NCBI RefSeq assembly: GCF_905404315.1
Contig: NC_066294.1
Span: 9,449,501 to 9,513,500, forward strand
DNA length: 64,000 nucleotides
Direction of reading: 5' to 3'
From: Leptidea sinapis
Taxonomy: Eukaryota > Arthropoda > Insecta > Lepidoptera > Pieridae
The stretch's first letter is position 1. Each line of letters opens with the position of its first letter. The position numbers and the translations under genes were made by a program. Of this stretch, positions 1 through 11,839 are shown piece after piece. Under the pieces are notes generated by a model, which made no database searches, had not been told where the DNA came from, and was given only the letters and a program-made list of their open reading frames with translations.

Positions 1-880
1 AACTATGATACTTAACTTGCTAGTGCAAAAGAAAGTGCCAATATGAGAGTGGCTTACCAAGTAAGGGAGAAATGAAATCTAAGGTGCCGGTTATGCATGG
101 CTGCCCAAGATCATCTTATCATCTCATTCACCTAGATATACAAGCACAAACGATAAAAATAATCAAAAACTATCCTATTGTACATCAAATATCGCGCTAT
201 AAACATTACACTGAGAATTCAACTGTAGTTAAATCTATATTTACCTTTTTGGTAGTACTAAACCACTGTTTAACAACACGATTAAACTTTGAAGTAAAAG
301 CAAACGGGACACAGTTTACTAAACACCGGTCGACGGTTAATTGTTTGTTTTGTAAACCCGGCACGACCGTTAGACGACACAACCTAACCGGCGACTGTCG
401 CCGCGTGAACTGCGCTGGCGCAGACTTTGTTATCGAAACTCTTATGATAAGAAAACAATCGGGTTTGATGTTTGTTGTACGTGCATCTGATGTTTGCTAT
501 CTACTGTTTTATTAGATGATATTGTAGGTCAAAGCCCCCTCTCGGGCGTGCCAAATGCAACACGTGTACCTACAACCATGCAATGTGTATCGTAGGTGGA
601 AACTATAAATAAACTATACAGTTCGCTCAATATATTCATAACATTAGCTCAGTAATCCAAAGACTGCCTCATCTTAGACAATTATCAAGTAGATCTGCAT
701 CATCAAATTAAGTAAATCAAATTCTCGTGATATTGCAAATATATATTTAAAAGTGACAAAGTCTACAACTAAAGCTGTATAACAACTCTGTATCCAATAG
801 AAAGCGTCATTAGTATTTTACAAATATTTGCAAGTAAAAAAAAGAGTCGACCTTGTCTATAGTTAGACAGAAAGGCTTAC
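1..880. other. No gene recognised; CpG-richer patch at about 300-430
   Basis: There is an open frame at 72-515 on the + strand, but its composition is unlike a structured protein and no splice partner is visible, so I do not call it. The stretch around 300-430 is richer in CpG than its surroundings and includes a TGCGCTGGCGCA palindrome. It could be a promoter or first-exon region of a gene lying to the left, but nothing downstream confirms this. Confidence 0.3.
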
Positions 881-1079
881 CAGTGGGAGGAGGAGGGGAG
901 GACACAGGCTTTGCACAGGATGCCGGCTAGCTTATGGGTACCACATGAATGCGTGCCGCTCAGAATTATTGTGTTTTTCAAGAATTCGGAGCGGCACTGC
1001 ATTGTAATGGGCAGGCAGGCGTATCACATACCACCAACTGAACGTCCTGCTCGTCTCATCCCTTATTTTGATAAAATAG
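881..1079 (+). repeat. Rep-A copy (short hairpin-rich interspersed repeat), internally deleted
   Basis: Matches the start (CACAGGATGCCGGCTAG) and end (GGGCAGGCAGGCGTATCA, CCTGCTCGTCTCATCC) of a repeat found about 13 times in this window. The middle third present in the full copy at 21772-22100 is missing. It ends in an A-rich tract, as retroposed elements do. Confidence 0.8.
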
Positions 1080-2024
1080 GCAAAGCATTCAACAGAAAAC
1101 GATTTTCTTGTTTACTTTCCTCTCTCCTTCCCACAAGCACACAGCCGGTCTGAGGTTCGAGTCTCCTTAGGAGACGCGACTGTTGTTGCGTAGTCTTTGC
1201 GGCCTCCACGGCCCACGTCCTACTTCGCTGTGAAAGCCAGGGCTGCTAACAGCACAGAGGAGGTTTTAGTCGGTATGGGGCGTCCGCTTACGCGGACACT
1301 CGAGTCCGACATATTACGCCCCGTTCCGGGGCGTAAATACGTAACAGTATTTCCTCCTCTCAAAAAAAAAAAAAAAACTTGTTTACTTTCTATTATTTTC
1401 TTACTGACACAAGAGGCAATCGAAATAGTTGTTAGATATACAGAGAAATAGTAACAAATAATACATCGTTCAGGAAAACACCTCGATATTTTTAGGGTCA
1501 TGGTCGATCAATGTGTATTTTAGTGACCGACGGAGCGCGCCGGCTCAGACAGAATTAGGTTTTACTACTATTAATTCATTGCTTGTTCTAATATACATTC
1601 TATATATATTACACATTACCACCTATGTATTGACTCATCACGATATCTCTGGCACCATAAGGCGTCGAGACTTGAAATTTGCTAGAAATATTCCTTCTGC
1701 CAACTAGAGGTCAGCTAAGATTTTACGAAAATTCACCCTCAAGAGTTTTTTTTAATTATGAACAGAACAACGTCTGTCGAATCAGCTTGTATCTTATATC
1801 TTTAAATGAGCAATTCTTGTGTATATATATATATATATATATAATTGAAATCTCGGAATCGGCTCCAACGATTTTCATAAAATTTAGTATATAGAGGGTT
1901 TCGGGGGCGATAAATCGATCTAGCTAGGTTTCAATTTAAAATAATGTAGTTTTATCCGTTTTAATGAGAAACAGCTACAATAACTTTAGAATACAAAGGT
2001 AAATTTCGACACTATATACAAGAC
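1080..2024. other. No gene recognised
   Basis: AT-rich sequence with an A15 run near 1363 and a short TA dinucleotide run near 1820-1842. 1140-1350 has higher GC without a coding pattern. No splice-bounded open frame is seen. Confidence 0.3.
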
Positions 2025-2105
2025 TATAGTAGCTCAGATGGGACATTGGGTGATCCAGAAAGCAGAAGACCCCGGTTCGAATCCAGATGTCCTATTAGTT
2101 TTTTT
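2025..2105 (+). repeat. Degenerate tRNA-like (SINE head) sequence
   Basis: TAGCTCAGATGG fits a pol III A box and GGTTCGAATCC is a perfect B box, about 35 nt apart. The acceptor and T stems do not pair, and a T run follows. This is a decayed tRNA-derived repeat rather than a tRNA gene. Confidence 0.5.
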
Positions 2106-2499
2106 TTTAAATTCAAGTTTGTACATTCTTAAAAATCCGAGCAAGGCTTGGTTGTCCGGATATTTATATATAATATTGACACACTCTTACACAAATTATC
2201 TTTTTAGTTACTTATTTGATACTTTTCAGTTTTTGAAGTCGGTTTTTTTAAACGTAGTTAGTTTATTTTTTATTTTTTACGTTTTAGTGTCCGTACACAG
2301 ATAACAAATATGGTATCCAGGTAGACAAAAATTTTCATATAAATGTTCACTAAGTGAAAACTACTGGGCCAAACTATGTAAATTTTTTATGGGACCAAAT
2401 GGCATTTACAAGAATTACGTAAATCGGATCATAAATCTCAGAATAATCGTTGTACATACATTAAAAAAAATATCGATCGAATTGAATCCTCCTTTTTGA

Positions 2500-2885
2500 A
2501 GTCGGTTAAAAAGCAAAGTGAATTGTAAGAATACGAAACTCCGGTCGCGGGTCCGAGTCCTGCATCGTTCATAAAATTTTGTTTTCAGTTTTATTTGTGT
2601 TATTAATCTCAGAAGTGAGGGGTTACCTTTAAAAAAAAACGAATTGTTTAGATTTGATGCCGACATCTCAAGTCAATTTCCCAATATGCAAATATTGGGG
2701 TTCAGCAGGTTATCAGCTGTAAAGTAGATCCTGTAGATGAAGCCACAACCTGAGAGTTGAACTAAGCATACAAGATTTTATCAACGATACGTAACTTGAA
2801 CGGTTGGCTCAGTTGGAAAGAGCGCTCACACGGAACGTGAGAGGTCGCGGGTTCGAGTCCCACATCGTTCATAAATTTTAGTTTT
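2500..2885 (+). repeat. Rep-F: tandem tRNA-like repeat, 300-bp period
   Basis: GGTCGCGG at 2543 and at 2843 starts two tRNA-like 3' halves exactly 300 bp apart. Between them lies a body with recognisable blocks (AGAAGTGAG, CAAATATTGGGGTT, GATGAAGCCACAACCTGAGA). The same body and tRNA-like unit recur at 16165-16350 (inverted), 54600-54830 and 63775-64000. The head-to-tail order suggests a short satellite-like array or a dimeric SINE. Confidence 0.7.
2798..2870 (+). repeat. 73-nt tRNA-like cloverleaf inside Rep-F
   Basis: It folds as a 7-bp acceptor stem (GAACGGT with ATCGTTC, one G-T), D stem GCTC/GAGC, anticodon stem CTCAC/GTGAG and T arm with loop TTCGAGT. The length of 73 is right for a tRNA. 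Position 33 is C instead of U, and the T stem has one C-A mismatch. The anticodon position reads GGA (Ser), but there is no long variable arm. I read it as a tRNA-derived element, not a functional tRNA gene. Confidence 0.6.
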
Positions 2886-2999
2886 GTGATGTATATTGGT
2901 ATCAAGTCACGAGAACATATATCTACTTACTCTGGCCATAAATATTGTTACAATTAAAAATAAACAAAATATGACATTTAAATTTGGAATCTGTCATTT

Positions 3000-3470
3000 T
3001 TATATTATTGTTCATTGAGTTTTCTATTGAGGTCTCTCGATACGCTTCGTATAAGTAAAATGTTTGTGTACCGGGCTATAAATAGGTACAATGAGACCTC
3101 TTCTGTATGTGTAAGAAAAAGATCTGGCCATCTACGTAGTGTTCGTACGAAAAAGGTGGTCAAAGCAATAAGGGAAAGAATTCGAAGAAATCCTGCCCTA
3201 AAGCAAAAGATTTTATCTCGGGCGATGAAGATAGCACCTAGAACCATGTCGCGTATTTTAAAATATGACTTAGGACTTGCAGCCTATATGAGACGTAACT
3301 ACTGGTCATTTCCTAACTTATAATTTAAAAAAGAACAGGGTGGTAAAATCGTAACATTTACTGAAGCGGTACGCAAAGGGAGGTCAAAGAAAAATTTTGT
3401 TTACGAATGAGATTTTTTTTACAATTGAGCAAAATTTTAACAAACAAAAAAAAAAATTAACAAAAAACAA
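3000..3470 (+). mobile_element. mariner-type transposase remnant (N-terminal half)
   Basis: The frame at 3015-3323 encodes a helix-turn-helix region with SVRTKKVVKAIRERIRRN and KIAPRTMSRILKYDLGL, typical of mariner/Tc1 DNA-binding domains. After a frame break, sequence matching the region before the first catalytic aspartate continues to about 3460. The catalytic core and both terminal repeats are not seen, so it is dead. Confidence 0.75.
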
Positions 3471-3605
3471 CCGACTTCAAAAACAATAGATATAATATGC
3501 ACTTAAAAGTATAAAAATAATTGCGTATTTTTATAAAATCTAATTAATTAATCTAATTCCAGTTACGATTATTGTAATTTTTTAACCTGTTAAATTGTTA
3601 TTAAC

Positions 3606-3776
3606 ACCTTGAGACAGAAGATGTTAAGTCTCATTTGCCCAGTAATTTCACAAGCTACGGCGCCCTTCAGACCAAAACACAATAATGTTTACACATTACT
3701 GCTTCTCAGCAGAAATAGGCGCCGTTGTGGTACCCATAATCTAGCCGGCATCCTGTGCATAGAAGAATCCCACTGG
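3606..3776 (-). repeat. Rep-A copy, 5' half
   Basis: Inverted copy running from the CTCATTTGCCCAGTAATTTC block to GCCGGCATCCTGTGCA and the CCCACTGG end. The poly-A half is absent. Confidence 0.8.
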
Positions 3777-3779
3777 TAC

Positions 3780-4615
3780 AATATCCTTTTTAAACACATT
3801 TCATGTCGAACTGATAACAAGGGCAATATAATTAATGATATAAGTTTGAAACACGTGTTAGTGGCAGCCTTAATCTGATTACAAGTCAATTATATTGTTT
3901 TTGACGATAACAAAATTTATAAGTGGCAGTTTAATATAGCTCTTTATTAGGACACGATAAGATATTATGTCGGTGTTAAGTGCAGGATTGAATATCGTAC
4001 AGTAATGTACCGTCTAAGAACATCGGCTCAAATAATACAATAGAAGACTATAATCTTTCAATGTACATGATTTCAAGAAAATTCGCGCTTTAGGTTTTTA
4101 GGGTAAATCGTAATACCTTTGAATATTTTCAGCTTTCCTATTGATAGTAATAATAATAATAAAATAGTTTATTTGCAGCTAATAATAATCACAAAAAATA
4201 AAACAATTCTTTAATTAAATTAAAATTAAAAAATAAAACACACCATACTTATTAAAAAGACTAGGATCGTTACCCGCAAATAAGCTCAAGCTCGGCATAT
4301 GCTGGCACACATATTATGCATGCTCAGCGCCGATCTTCCGCTTGAGCCATTGTGACTTCGTAACTGTCCCAACACTTATACGCTATAAATATACTACAAT
4401 ACGTATGTAAATGACGTATACTTTTTAATGCAGATAAGCTTCTTTTATAAAGAAATGGAATGGTTCCGTTGTGTAAATTTAGCTATCCTGAGTATTGACA
4501 GCCCAGTCAAATGAGCCTTAAGCAAGCGTCTCTTTGGCTTAATGGTGCATATATACCAATTTGTATTGCGTTATTGCTGAATATAATGCATAATATAAAG
4601 AAAATAAATGTAGAA
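3780..4615. other. No gene; AT-rich, contains a LINE 3' end with an ATT tail (about 4145-4270, - strand)
   Basis: AATAATAATAATAAAATAG followed by TTTATTTGCAGC resembles the 3' end of a LINE with an (ATT)n tail read on the - strand, like the one at 40530-40600. The rest shows no coding pattern. Confidence 0.35.
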
Positions 4616-4619
4616 TATA

Positions 4620-5135
4620 GATCGAATGAGAAATGAGGTGATCCGTAGGGGAACCAAAGCTACCAACATAGCCCAAATGATTGCGAAACTGAAGTGGCAC
4701 AGGGCAGGGTTGCCAGTGATGACTTACGGTACGCAGACGTAGTCGCTAACTATGGGCCTGATGAGAAAGCTCATGGTCGCTCAGAGGGCAATGGAGAGGG
4801 CTATGCTTGGAGATTCCCTGCGAGGTCGAATCAGAAACGAGGAGAACCAAAGTTGCCAACATAGCCCAAATGATTACGAAACTGAAGTGAAAGTGGGTAG
4901 GGCACATAGTTTGACGGATAGATGGCCGTTAGGGCAGTAAAGTCCTCGAATGGCGACCACGTACCGGAAGACGCAATGTTGGTAGGCCTCCACAAGATGG
5001 ACCGACGATCTGGTCAAGATCGCCAGAGTACGTTGGATGCAGGGCTGCGTAGGACGGATTGTCGTGGAAATCTTTGGGAGAGACCTTTATCCAGCAGTGG
5101 ACGTCTTGCGGCTGATGATGATAATGATATTAAAT
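4620..5135 (+). mobile_element. RTE-D LINE 3' end, rearranged
   Basis: Encodes pieces of the RTE-type C terminus (MGLMRKLMVAQRAMERAML, then in other frames the WxGH, GRP and WTDDL regions) and ends in GATGATGATAATGATA, the simple-repeat tail of this family. A block ending GCGAAACTGAAGTGGCA occurs before and again after the MGLMRK segment, so the copy is rearranged and frameshifted. Confidence 0.75.
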
Positions 5136-5154
5136 TAACTTGATGTCATATTAC

Positions 5155-5470
5155 GTGAAATTCCACAACTTTTCCTATCGCTAACTCGTCTAACGCAGAG
5201 GTCCTTGTCCGAATGCAGAAGAACATCGAGTTAGTGAGAACTATCAAGCAGCGTAAAATCTCGTACCTCGGTCGTATACTACGCAACGATAGGTAACGCC
5301 TGCTCCAAACTATTTTGATGGAGAAAATTGCTAGGAAAAGAAAGAGGTTGGCTCAGAAATATAAGGGAGTGGACTGGCATCAAGACAGAACTACTCCTCC
5401 TAGCTATGGACAAGGAGAAGTTTAAAAAAGCTAACTGATGACCTCCAGTAAAGGGGAGGCATGTGAAGAA
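5155..5470 (+). mobile_element. 3' end of another LINE family (CR1/RTE-like)
   Basis: Across frames it reads like a LINE C terminus with VLVRMQKNIELV, KISYLGRIL and NIREWTGIKT motifs, then a GGGGAGGCATG end. It carries stops and frameshifts. The clade is uncertain. Confidence 0.55.
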
Positions 5471-6214
5471 TATAATGTATAAATCTGGATCTCCAGCTAT
5501 TTATATGCCAAGTTTCACCACAATCAATTCAGTAGTTTTTGCTATTCAGCTCTATAGAATTCAAGTTTTTCGTATAGAATTCAAGTATATTTAATATTAT
5601 ATATTAAGGAGATGCATACTAATTTGCACAGTTTTTTCTAATTTCGCGATTTTTGACATGTAGTTTGCCTTAGGGATAATCCACCTATGACTCTATGTAC
5701 TGTACATTTAGTTCCGTTTGTATCATTTATTGTATATAATTTCAACCGACTTGTGTAATATATTAGGTTGTATTAAGGTACTCTCATTCAGATAAAAAAA
5801 ACCGCGCGATGTTATTGTATCTTGACACAGGCGTGGAAAATATCGGCCTGCAAACTAAAAACTCTAACCCAAATAATGTTTATTTATAAAGGCTAATTTA
5901 TACCAAGCACTTTTAAAAATACATGACACTTTGCATTTAATTAATCTCTTTGATTTCGAAAGGCCCACGAGAAGAACATGAAAAAAAGTCACAGTCCACC
6001 ATTTGGATTCAACAATTTTATTGCAATAATTATAGACTTCATAGATAAGTACGTCAGGTGATCCATTCATTATACAAAGCGTCGTCGGAGCAGGCATGAA
6101 TAAAAATAATGTTACTGAACTACTTCTGATGTTGCAAGATAACATGAGGTGTTGAGATCGCATCGATCACGTGATTATGATTACGTTGCTTTGTTCTAAA
6201 TGTTTTTTACTTTC
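5471..6214. other. No gene recognised
   Basis: AT-rich. The - strand frame at 5864-6163 has no splice or family support. 5750-5800 contains the common AACCGACTT repeat end. Confidence 0.3.
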
Positions 6215-8345
6215 TAAATGTTAATGAAAAAATTTACTTTCAATATTTATTGTTATTGTTACCTTTGTCATTATAATTTAGTAAATAACCAAACAATACA
6301 AAATATTGAAAAGGCGATGCGACATGTTAATAAAAAATTGCTATCATATATTTCCTTTGTCGAAGCTCAAATTACATGTAACCCAAAATATTTCTGGAGT
6401 AAAAGTAAAAGTAACTACCCGGCAGAAATGTCTTATGGTCATGAAAGTTCAGATAAAATTAATACCATTTCAAATTTATTTGCTTTTCATTTCTCATCGG
6501 CTTATACAAGGCCTTCACTAAAACGTTTGAACGATGAAAATGTTATTTGTGAGAGCAATAACGTTCTGCGTACTGTACATATCACTCACAACCAAATCGA
6601 AAAAGCTGTAATAGCACTAGACAAAGCGAAGGGTGCGGGCCCAGATGGTATTCCACCTGTGTTTTTGATCAAATTAGCTGCTGAACTATCTGTTCCTTTA
6701 GAAATAATATTTAACACTTCTATTCAAAACGGGATCTTTCCAAATGTTTGGAAAGAAACAAAGATAGTATCCGTTTATAAGGATGGAGACAAATGCTTGG
6801 TTTCGAATTATAGACCCATAGCTATTTTATCTATCTTAGCTAAAATATTTGAATCTTTTATTTGTGAAAAAATCACGTGGCAATTATCGCAATTAATTGA
6901 TACTCGGCAACATGGTTTCATTAAAAACAAATCGACAGCAACAAATCTTGTTGAGTATACTGAAGAAATTGTGGAAGCAGTCGATGGCAAAGCACAAATT
7001 GATGCCGTATACACACCGACTTCAGCAGGGCTTTCGACACCGCCAATCAAGAAATTTTATTATACAAATTGCTGAAGTATGGAGTGTCGGATCCCTTGTT
7101 GGGTTGGTTTCGCTCATATCTCAGCAATAGGCAACTAAGAATGGTTATCAATGGGTATACTTCGGAATCATACATAGCGACCTCAGGAATCCCACAGGTA
7201 TCGCATCTCGGACCGCACCTCTTTAATGTGTTTATTAATGATATCTCTGAGTGTTTTAAGTATTCCAAAGTTTATCTTTTTGCTGACGATCTCAAGGTCT
7301 GTAAAGTTATCAAGTCACTGAACGATTCATATCATCTGCAGGAAGAACTTGATAGTTTGGAAAATTGGTGCGAGCTTAACGATATGTCACTTAATGTAAG
7401 AAAATGCAAATATATTAAATTTAAGAAAAATAAGAATGTGCTGCATACGTCGTATCACTTAAATGGAGTCATGTTGGAAGAAGTCACGTGTATGCGTGAT
7501 CTTGGAATTCATTTTGATACCAAATTGAATTTTAACACTCATACAGATAAAATCGTACATAAAGCTTCAAAATTATTAGGTTTTGTTTTAAGAGAGGCAA
7601 AGAATTTTAAAGACCCAATGACTAAAAAAATTATGTACAACTGTTTGGTGAGAAGTCATTTAGAGTACTGCAGTGTTGTTTGGTCGCCACATTATAAAGT
7701 AAATGTTGCTAGACTTGAGCGTGTCCAAAAAAAGATGGCACAGCATCTTGCGTTTAGTCATGGAGTTCTTAAAAAGATTAAAACATATGAAGAACGACTA
7801 TCATATTTCCACATGAACTCCCTAGAAGAACGAAGAAATTATTTGGACCTAGTATTTCTAAAAAAAATATGCACTGGCCTAATTAATTGTCCCGACTTGC
7901 TCAGCAAAGTTAGATTTAATATACCAAATAGAATTCCAAGATGATGTCAGTGACAAATCTTATTTTCATTACCAAATTGTCGCACTAATCTAAGAAAATT
8001 TTGCCCATTGTCACGAATGTATACCCTGTATGATCAGTATAATAAGGATTCCTTAGATATTTTCGCTTCCTCAAACTTTCAACAAACAAAATTATTCTTG
8101 AAAGAGATATCTTTAATAATATTACGCAAACAGGATCTTAAATCTATGCTCACTAATTTTTCTACTATTTTATGTATGCAATAAAAACATAAGTGTGTTG
8201 TTATCTTAATTAAGTAAAATTCTGTGCATCCTGTGATTTCCTGTAAGTGATAAGACACTTAGCATTAAATTAATTGTATTGTTTTTATTGTTGTATTAGT
8301 GTACTTGTTGTTGGAAATCCTAATAAATAAATAAAAAAAAAAAAA
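6215..8345 (+). mobile_element. Jockey-type non-LTR retrotransposon, 5'-truncated, 3' end intact
   Basis: Carries the end of the endonuclease-RT linker, the reverse transcriptase and the C-terminal domain in about 1.65 kb. A 3' UTR of roughly 400 bp follows, then an ATAAATAAATAAAAAA tail at 8325-8345. ORF1 and the endonuclease are missing. Only one frame break and very few stops make it the best preserved element in the window, so it probably inserted fairly recently. Confidence 0.85.
6299..7944 (+). pseudogene. Reverse transcriptase ORF2 of the Jockey-type element, one frameshift
   Basis: RT blocks in order: KAKGAGPDGIPPVF (fingers), NYRPIAILSILAKIFE, QHGFIKNKSTATNL, then after the break GWFRSYLSNR, TSGIPQVSHLGPHLFNVFINDI and the catalytic LFADDLKV (the F/YADD box) near 7280-7300. 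The DFSRAFDT block, which holds the first catalytic aspartate, straddles the frameshift at about 7015-7020: the first frame runs to 7075, the second continues to the stop at 7944. PQVSHLGP replaces the more usual PQGSxLGP, a G-to-V change in a conserved box. The product cannot be made intact. Confidence 0.85.
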
Positions 8346-9515
8346 CAACTTCATTCTCCTTTTTGTCTTCAAAACTCTATAATATGTATTCTCCGCTAAT
8401 TGCTAATCACTTTTAATAAACTTTTATGTGTGTCCTTTTATTACAAATATGTAATTATACGAAAAATTGGAGATAAAACTTAATGGGGCTCAAAGCATAA
8501 TTAATGCATTCTTATGAAATGTCAAATTCATTTTAAAATAAAATTCGATTTCTGTGAACGCTACCTAGAAAATAGAACTTGGTAGATATCAAATTTAAAT
8601 CAACTACAAAGCTTTGAGGTACCTAGCTTAAAAAAATATCAGAACATTATAACAATAATAAAACAATGAAAGCACGGAGTTATATTTACCCATCTGTGAC
8701 AGCCTTAATTTATGTTATGCTGCGGCCGCAGGGAAACAATAGCGGTATGGTGTGCGTTTAATTGTAAACAACGATGTTATGGGGTAATTATTGTTACTTA
8801 ATGATGTTATTAGGGCATGTTTGTTTTCTGTACTGACAATACTTGCTTTATGCAAGCTTAATAATTCTGTAGTTGCCTTGGCCAGGCCTGTCTCACTCAA
8901 ATTGTAAGTAGGTACGTGCGGTGGCCTCTACACAGTAAGCCAGCCAGTAAGTAGAGACTCTTGAGCGAGCTTTGTTTGTAGGTTTGACAACGAAATAATA
9001 TTGATTTAAGATTACGATTACATACCTATTTATTATATAGAAGAAACTAAGCTACGCTATAAGGTGACCTTATCTAGATAGATTTTAGGTAAAGAAGACA
9101 ACCCTAATGTCGTCAGAAGAGGTAGGAGTCACGCGATAGAAAGAGAGGCAACTTATAAGTGAATAAAAGTGTAGGTTAATAGCGCTCTGTGATCTGAATT
9201 ACACCTTATTATATCGACGCAAGAGTTCCTATTTCTTTAATTTATTTTGCGGAGTGAGTCTTCTGTACTTGAACTATTACATATTCTTTGCCATGGCTGC
9301 CTCTCGAGTAGTGAGTGACGGGTTTTAGCTCCACTGAGAACATATTTTTCCACATCTATTTGTCTGTGTGGTTTTTTGAGTACATTCTGGTTGCAGAAAG
9401 ATCTGTAGGGACGATAGGGCTGTAGGCGTTCTTTGCGATGTCGAGCTGTACTTTAAATAATCAACTATATAGTGTCAATTGGGTCAAAGGCCTTCCAACA
9501 GTACCGGGAAAAAGT
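8346..9515. other. No gene recognised
   Basis: No family match. 8700-8910 is more GC-rich, with a short - strand frame (8715-8900) that has no start context or splice support. 9100-9300 also shows no coding pattern. Confidence 0.3.
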
Positions 9516-9915
9516 GGATAATAATATGGGCCTTATGAGAAAGCTCATGGTCGCTCAGAGGGCAATAGAGAGGGTTATGCTTGAAGTTTCCCTACGAGAT
9601 CAAATCAGAAATGAGGAGATTCGTAGGAGAACCAAAGTTACCGACATAGGCCAAATGATTGCGAAACTGAAGTGGCAGTGGGTAGGGCACATATTTCGAC
9701 GGACAGATGGCCGTTGGGGCAGTAAAGTCCTCGAATGGCGACCACGTACCGGATCACGCAGTGTTGGTAGGCCCCGCAACCACACAAGATGCACCGACGA
9801 TCTGGCCAAGATCGCCGGAATACGTTGGATGAGGGCAGTGCAGGACCGATCGTCGTGGAAATCTTTGGGATAAATTTGCCTTTGTGCAGCAGTGGACATC
9901 TTCCGGCTGATTATG
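9516..9915 (+). mobile_element. RTE-D LINE 3' end
   Basis: Open frame to 9873 encoding the last about 115 residues of an RTE-type polyprotein: MGLMRKLMVAQRAIERVMLE, KLKWQWVGHIFRR, WRPRTGSRSVGRP and WMRAVQDRSSWKSLG. It ends in GCAGTGGACATCTTCCGGC and a short GAT-type tail. It is 5'-truncated and among the better copies in this window. Confidence 0.85.
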
Positions 9916-10995
9916 ATAAAAATAACTGCCCCCAGGTGCAGATTACCTTGTCATATCTTCATCAAATGCTTTATCTTCCACGCTAAGACCTATGCGGTCG
10001 CACGCGCAAAGGTCTCGAAACGTTGGGTTATCTAAAATATTAATAAATATTACTTTTACGGAAAATTTAATGTAAGAAGTTTAAAAGGTATTGTTTGTTT
10101 TTTAACACTCGCGAAATTATCTTTCAGTGAAACCACGCCTTGGCTGAAAAGATAATTGTTGAAATTTAAAATGAACATAAATTTCTGCCGAATCGGCGAT
10201 AGATGAAATAGTTATATAAATTAACAAAAATCTTATTTTACAAATTGATAAATGGAATAATTTTATCAAATTAATGTGTTGTCCTCGGTTCTCGATAAAA
10301 CTACGAAATCTGGCCGTTTAAAGTGGGTCAAATCACGCCCAAATGAGTTGGTTACAAACAAACATACATACAGGTGAAGCTAATAAAAAGCGTGTAAAAA
10401 GACCCTGAGGCAGATCAGAGATGTTAATTTGTTTGCAAGATTGTGTTGAGAAATATCTGAGGAGAGAGGAAAAACATATATCATAGAAATGACAGAAGAT
10501 AATCGCTAAGGTTGTGATCAACAGGCAATACTTTATAGGTCCTTGATATGGTAACGTTAATCCCAGCACATGTGATGTGAGTGACATAAATGTTTATCAT
10601 TTAACAATGATCGTTGATAAAATTATGAGCTGTATATTTGACCCAATTAGGACACTCATCTATTTATGATTATAGGATTAACCAATTTGTCTATTATGTG
10701 AAGCATGAAGTTGTTATTCAATACTGATCAACATTATTCCGAAAATTTCCGATTTTAAAACTAACTGATTCAATCTCAAGAGATGCAGTGGAGATTGAAA
10801 ATAACTCCTGGTCCATGCGTCATGCTCGTGAACGGGTGCAACTTGTGGTGGCAGGATGATCCAGTTACCAGAAACACTGCTTCATGTTTTAAAATTAGTT
10901 AAGTATTAAATTTTAAAAATCGCTTATAAAATGCTCGCAAAATACCTTAATTTATTTATTTACAGTGTGTGTGGATTGATGCATCTACTGTACTC
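9916..10995. other. No gene; small Rep-L fragment at about 10340-10405
   Basis: GAGTTGGTTACAAACAAACAT and AAGCTAATAAAAAGCG match the end of the repeat seen whole at 22101-22245 and 37105-37240. The remainder has no coding pattern. Confidence 0.35.
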
Positions 10996-10997
10996 AA

Positions 10998-11722
10998 TAA
11001 CTTTTTTTTTTTATGGAATAGGAGGACAAACGAGCGTACGGGTCACCTGTTGTTAAGTGATCATCGCCGCCCACAATCTCTTGCAACACCAGAGAAATCA
11101 CAGGAGCGTTGCCGGCCTTAAAGGAAGGTGTACGCGCTTTTTTTGAAGGTACCCATGTCGTATCGTCCTGGAAACACCGCACAAGGAAGTTCATTCCACA
11201 GCTTTGTAGTACGTGGAAGAAAGCTTCTTGAAAACCGCACTGTGGAGGACCGCCACACATTCAGATGGTGGGGATGATATCCTAACTTGTTGCGTGTCGT
11301 GCGAAGGTGGAATTCGGCGGCAGGAATCAGGTTAAACAGCTCTTCGGAACACTCCCCGTGATAAATGCGGTAGAAGCCACACAATGAAGCGACTTCTCTA
11401 CGCAACGCCAAGTGATCCAGCTGTTCACAGAGCACTGGGTCCCCCACAATTCGAGCTGCTCTACGTTGCACGCGGTCAAATGGATCGCCAGACCAGAGAT
11501 GACAGCAATACTCCATGTGTGGCTGGACTGCGCTTTGTAGAGCGCTAGAATGTGGGCCGGCTTGAAGTATTGCTGTGCTCTATTAATGACGCCCAGTTTC
11601 TTTGAAGCCAATTTGGCTTTGCCCTCCAGATGACCACAAAATTGGCAATCGCTCGAGATTTCGAGACCCAGTATTCCGATACTAGGCGAGGCTTTAAGGG
11701 AAGTGTTGTCGAAGAGCGGTGA
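10998..11722 (-). mobile_element. LINE-B 3' end (Jockey/CR1-like), C-terminal ORF
   Basis: On the - strand it encodes GHLEGKAKLASKKLGVINRA, HMEYCCHLWSG, PFDRVQRRAARIV, FYRIYHGECSEELFNLIPAA, then LWNELPCAVFPGRYDMGTFK and a 3' end with an A tail at about 11005. A short deletion after LWSG and a frame change interrupt it. This is the longest copy of the family in the window. Confidence 0.85.
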
Positions 11723-11839
11723 TAACTATTGTTTTTAAGTATTTACTATTTTTATATTTACTCTTTTTTGACTTACTCGTGTAAGGCACTGAGTATTTTT
11801 TGAAGAATTATTATTGTATTTATTATTGTACAAGAATGA

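Noticed and set aside
72..515. 147-residue open frame on the + strand
   Set aside because: No splice partner, no recognisable family and an irregular composition; probably chance in a slightly GC-richer patch.
2798..2870. Functional tRNA-Ser(GGA)
   Set aside because: Lacks the long variable arm of serine tRNAs and U33, and is embedded in a repeat family present at four places.
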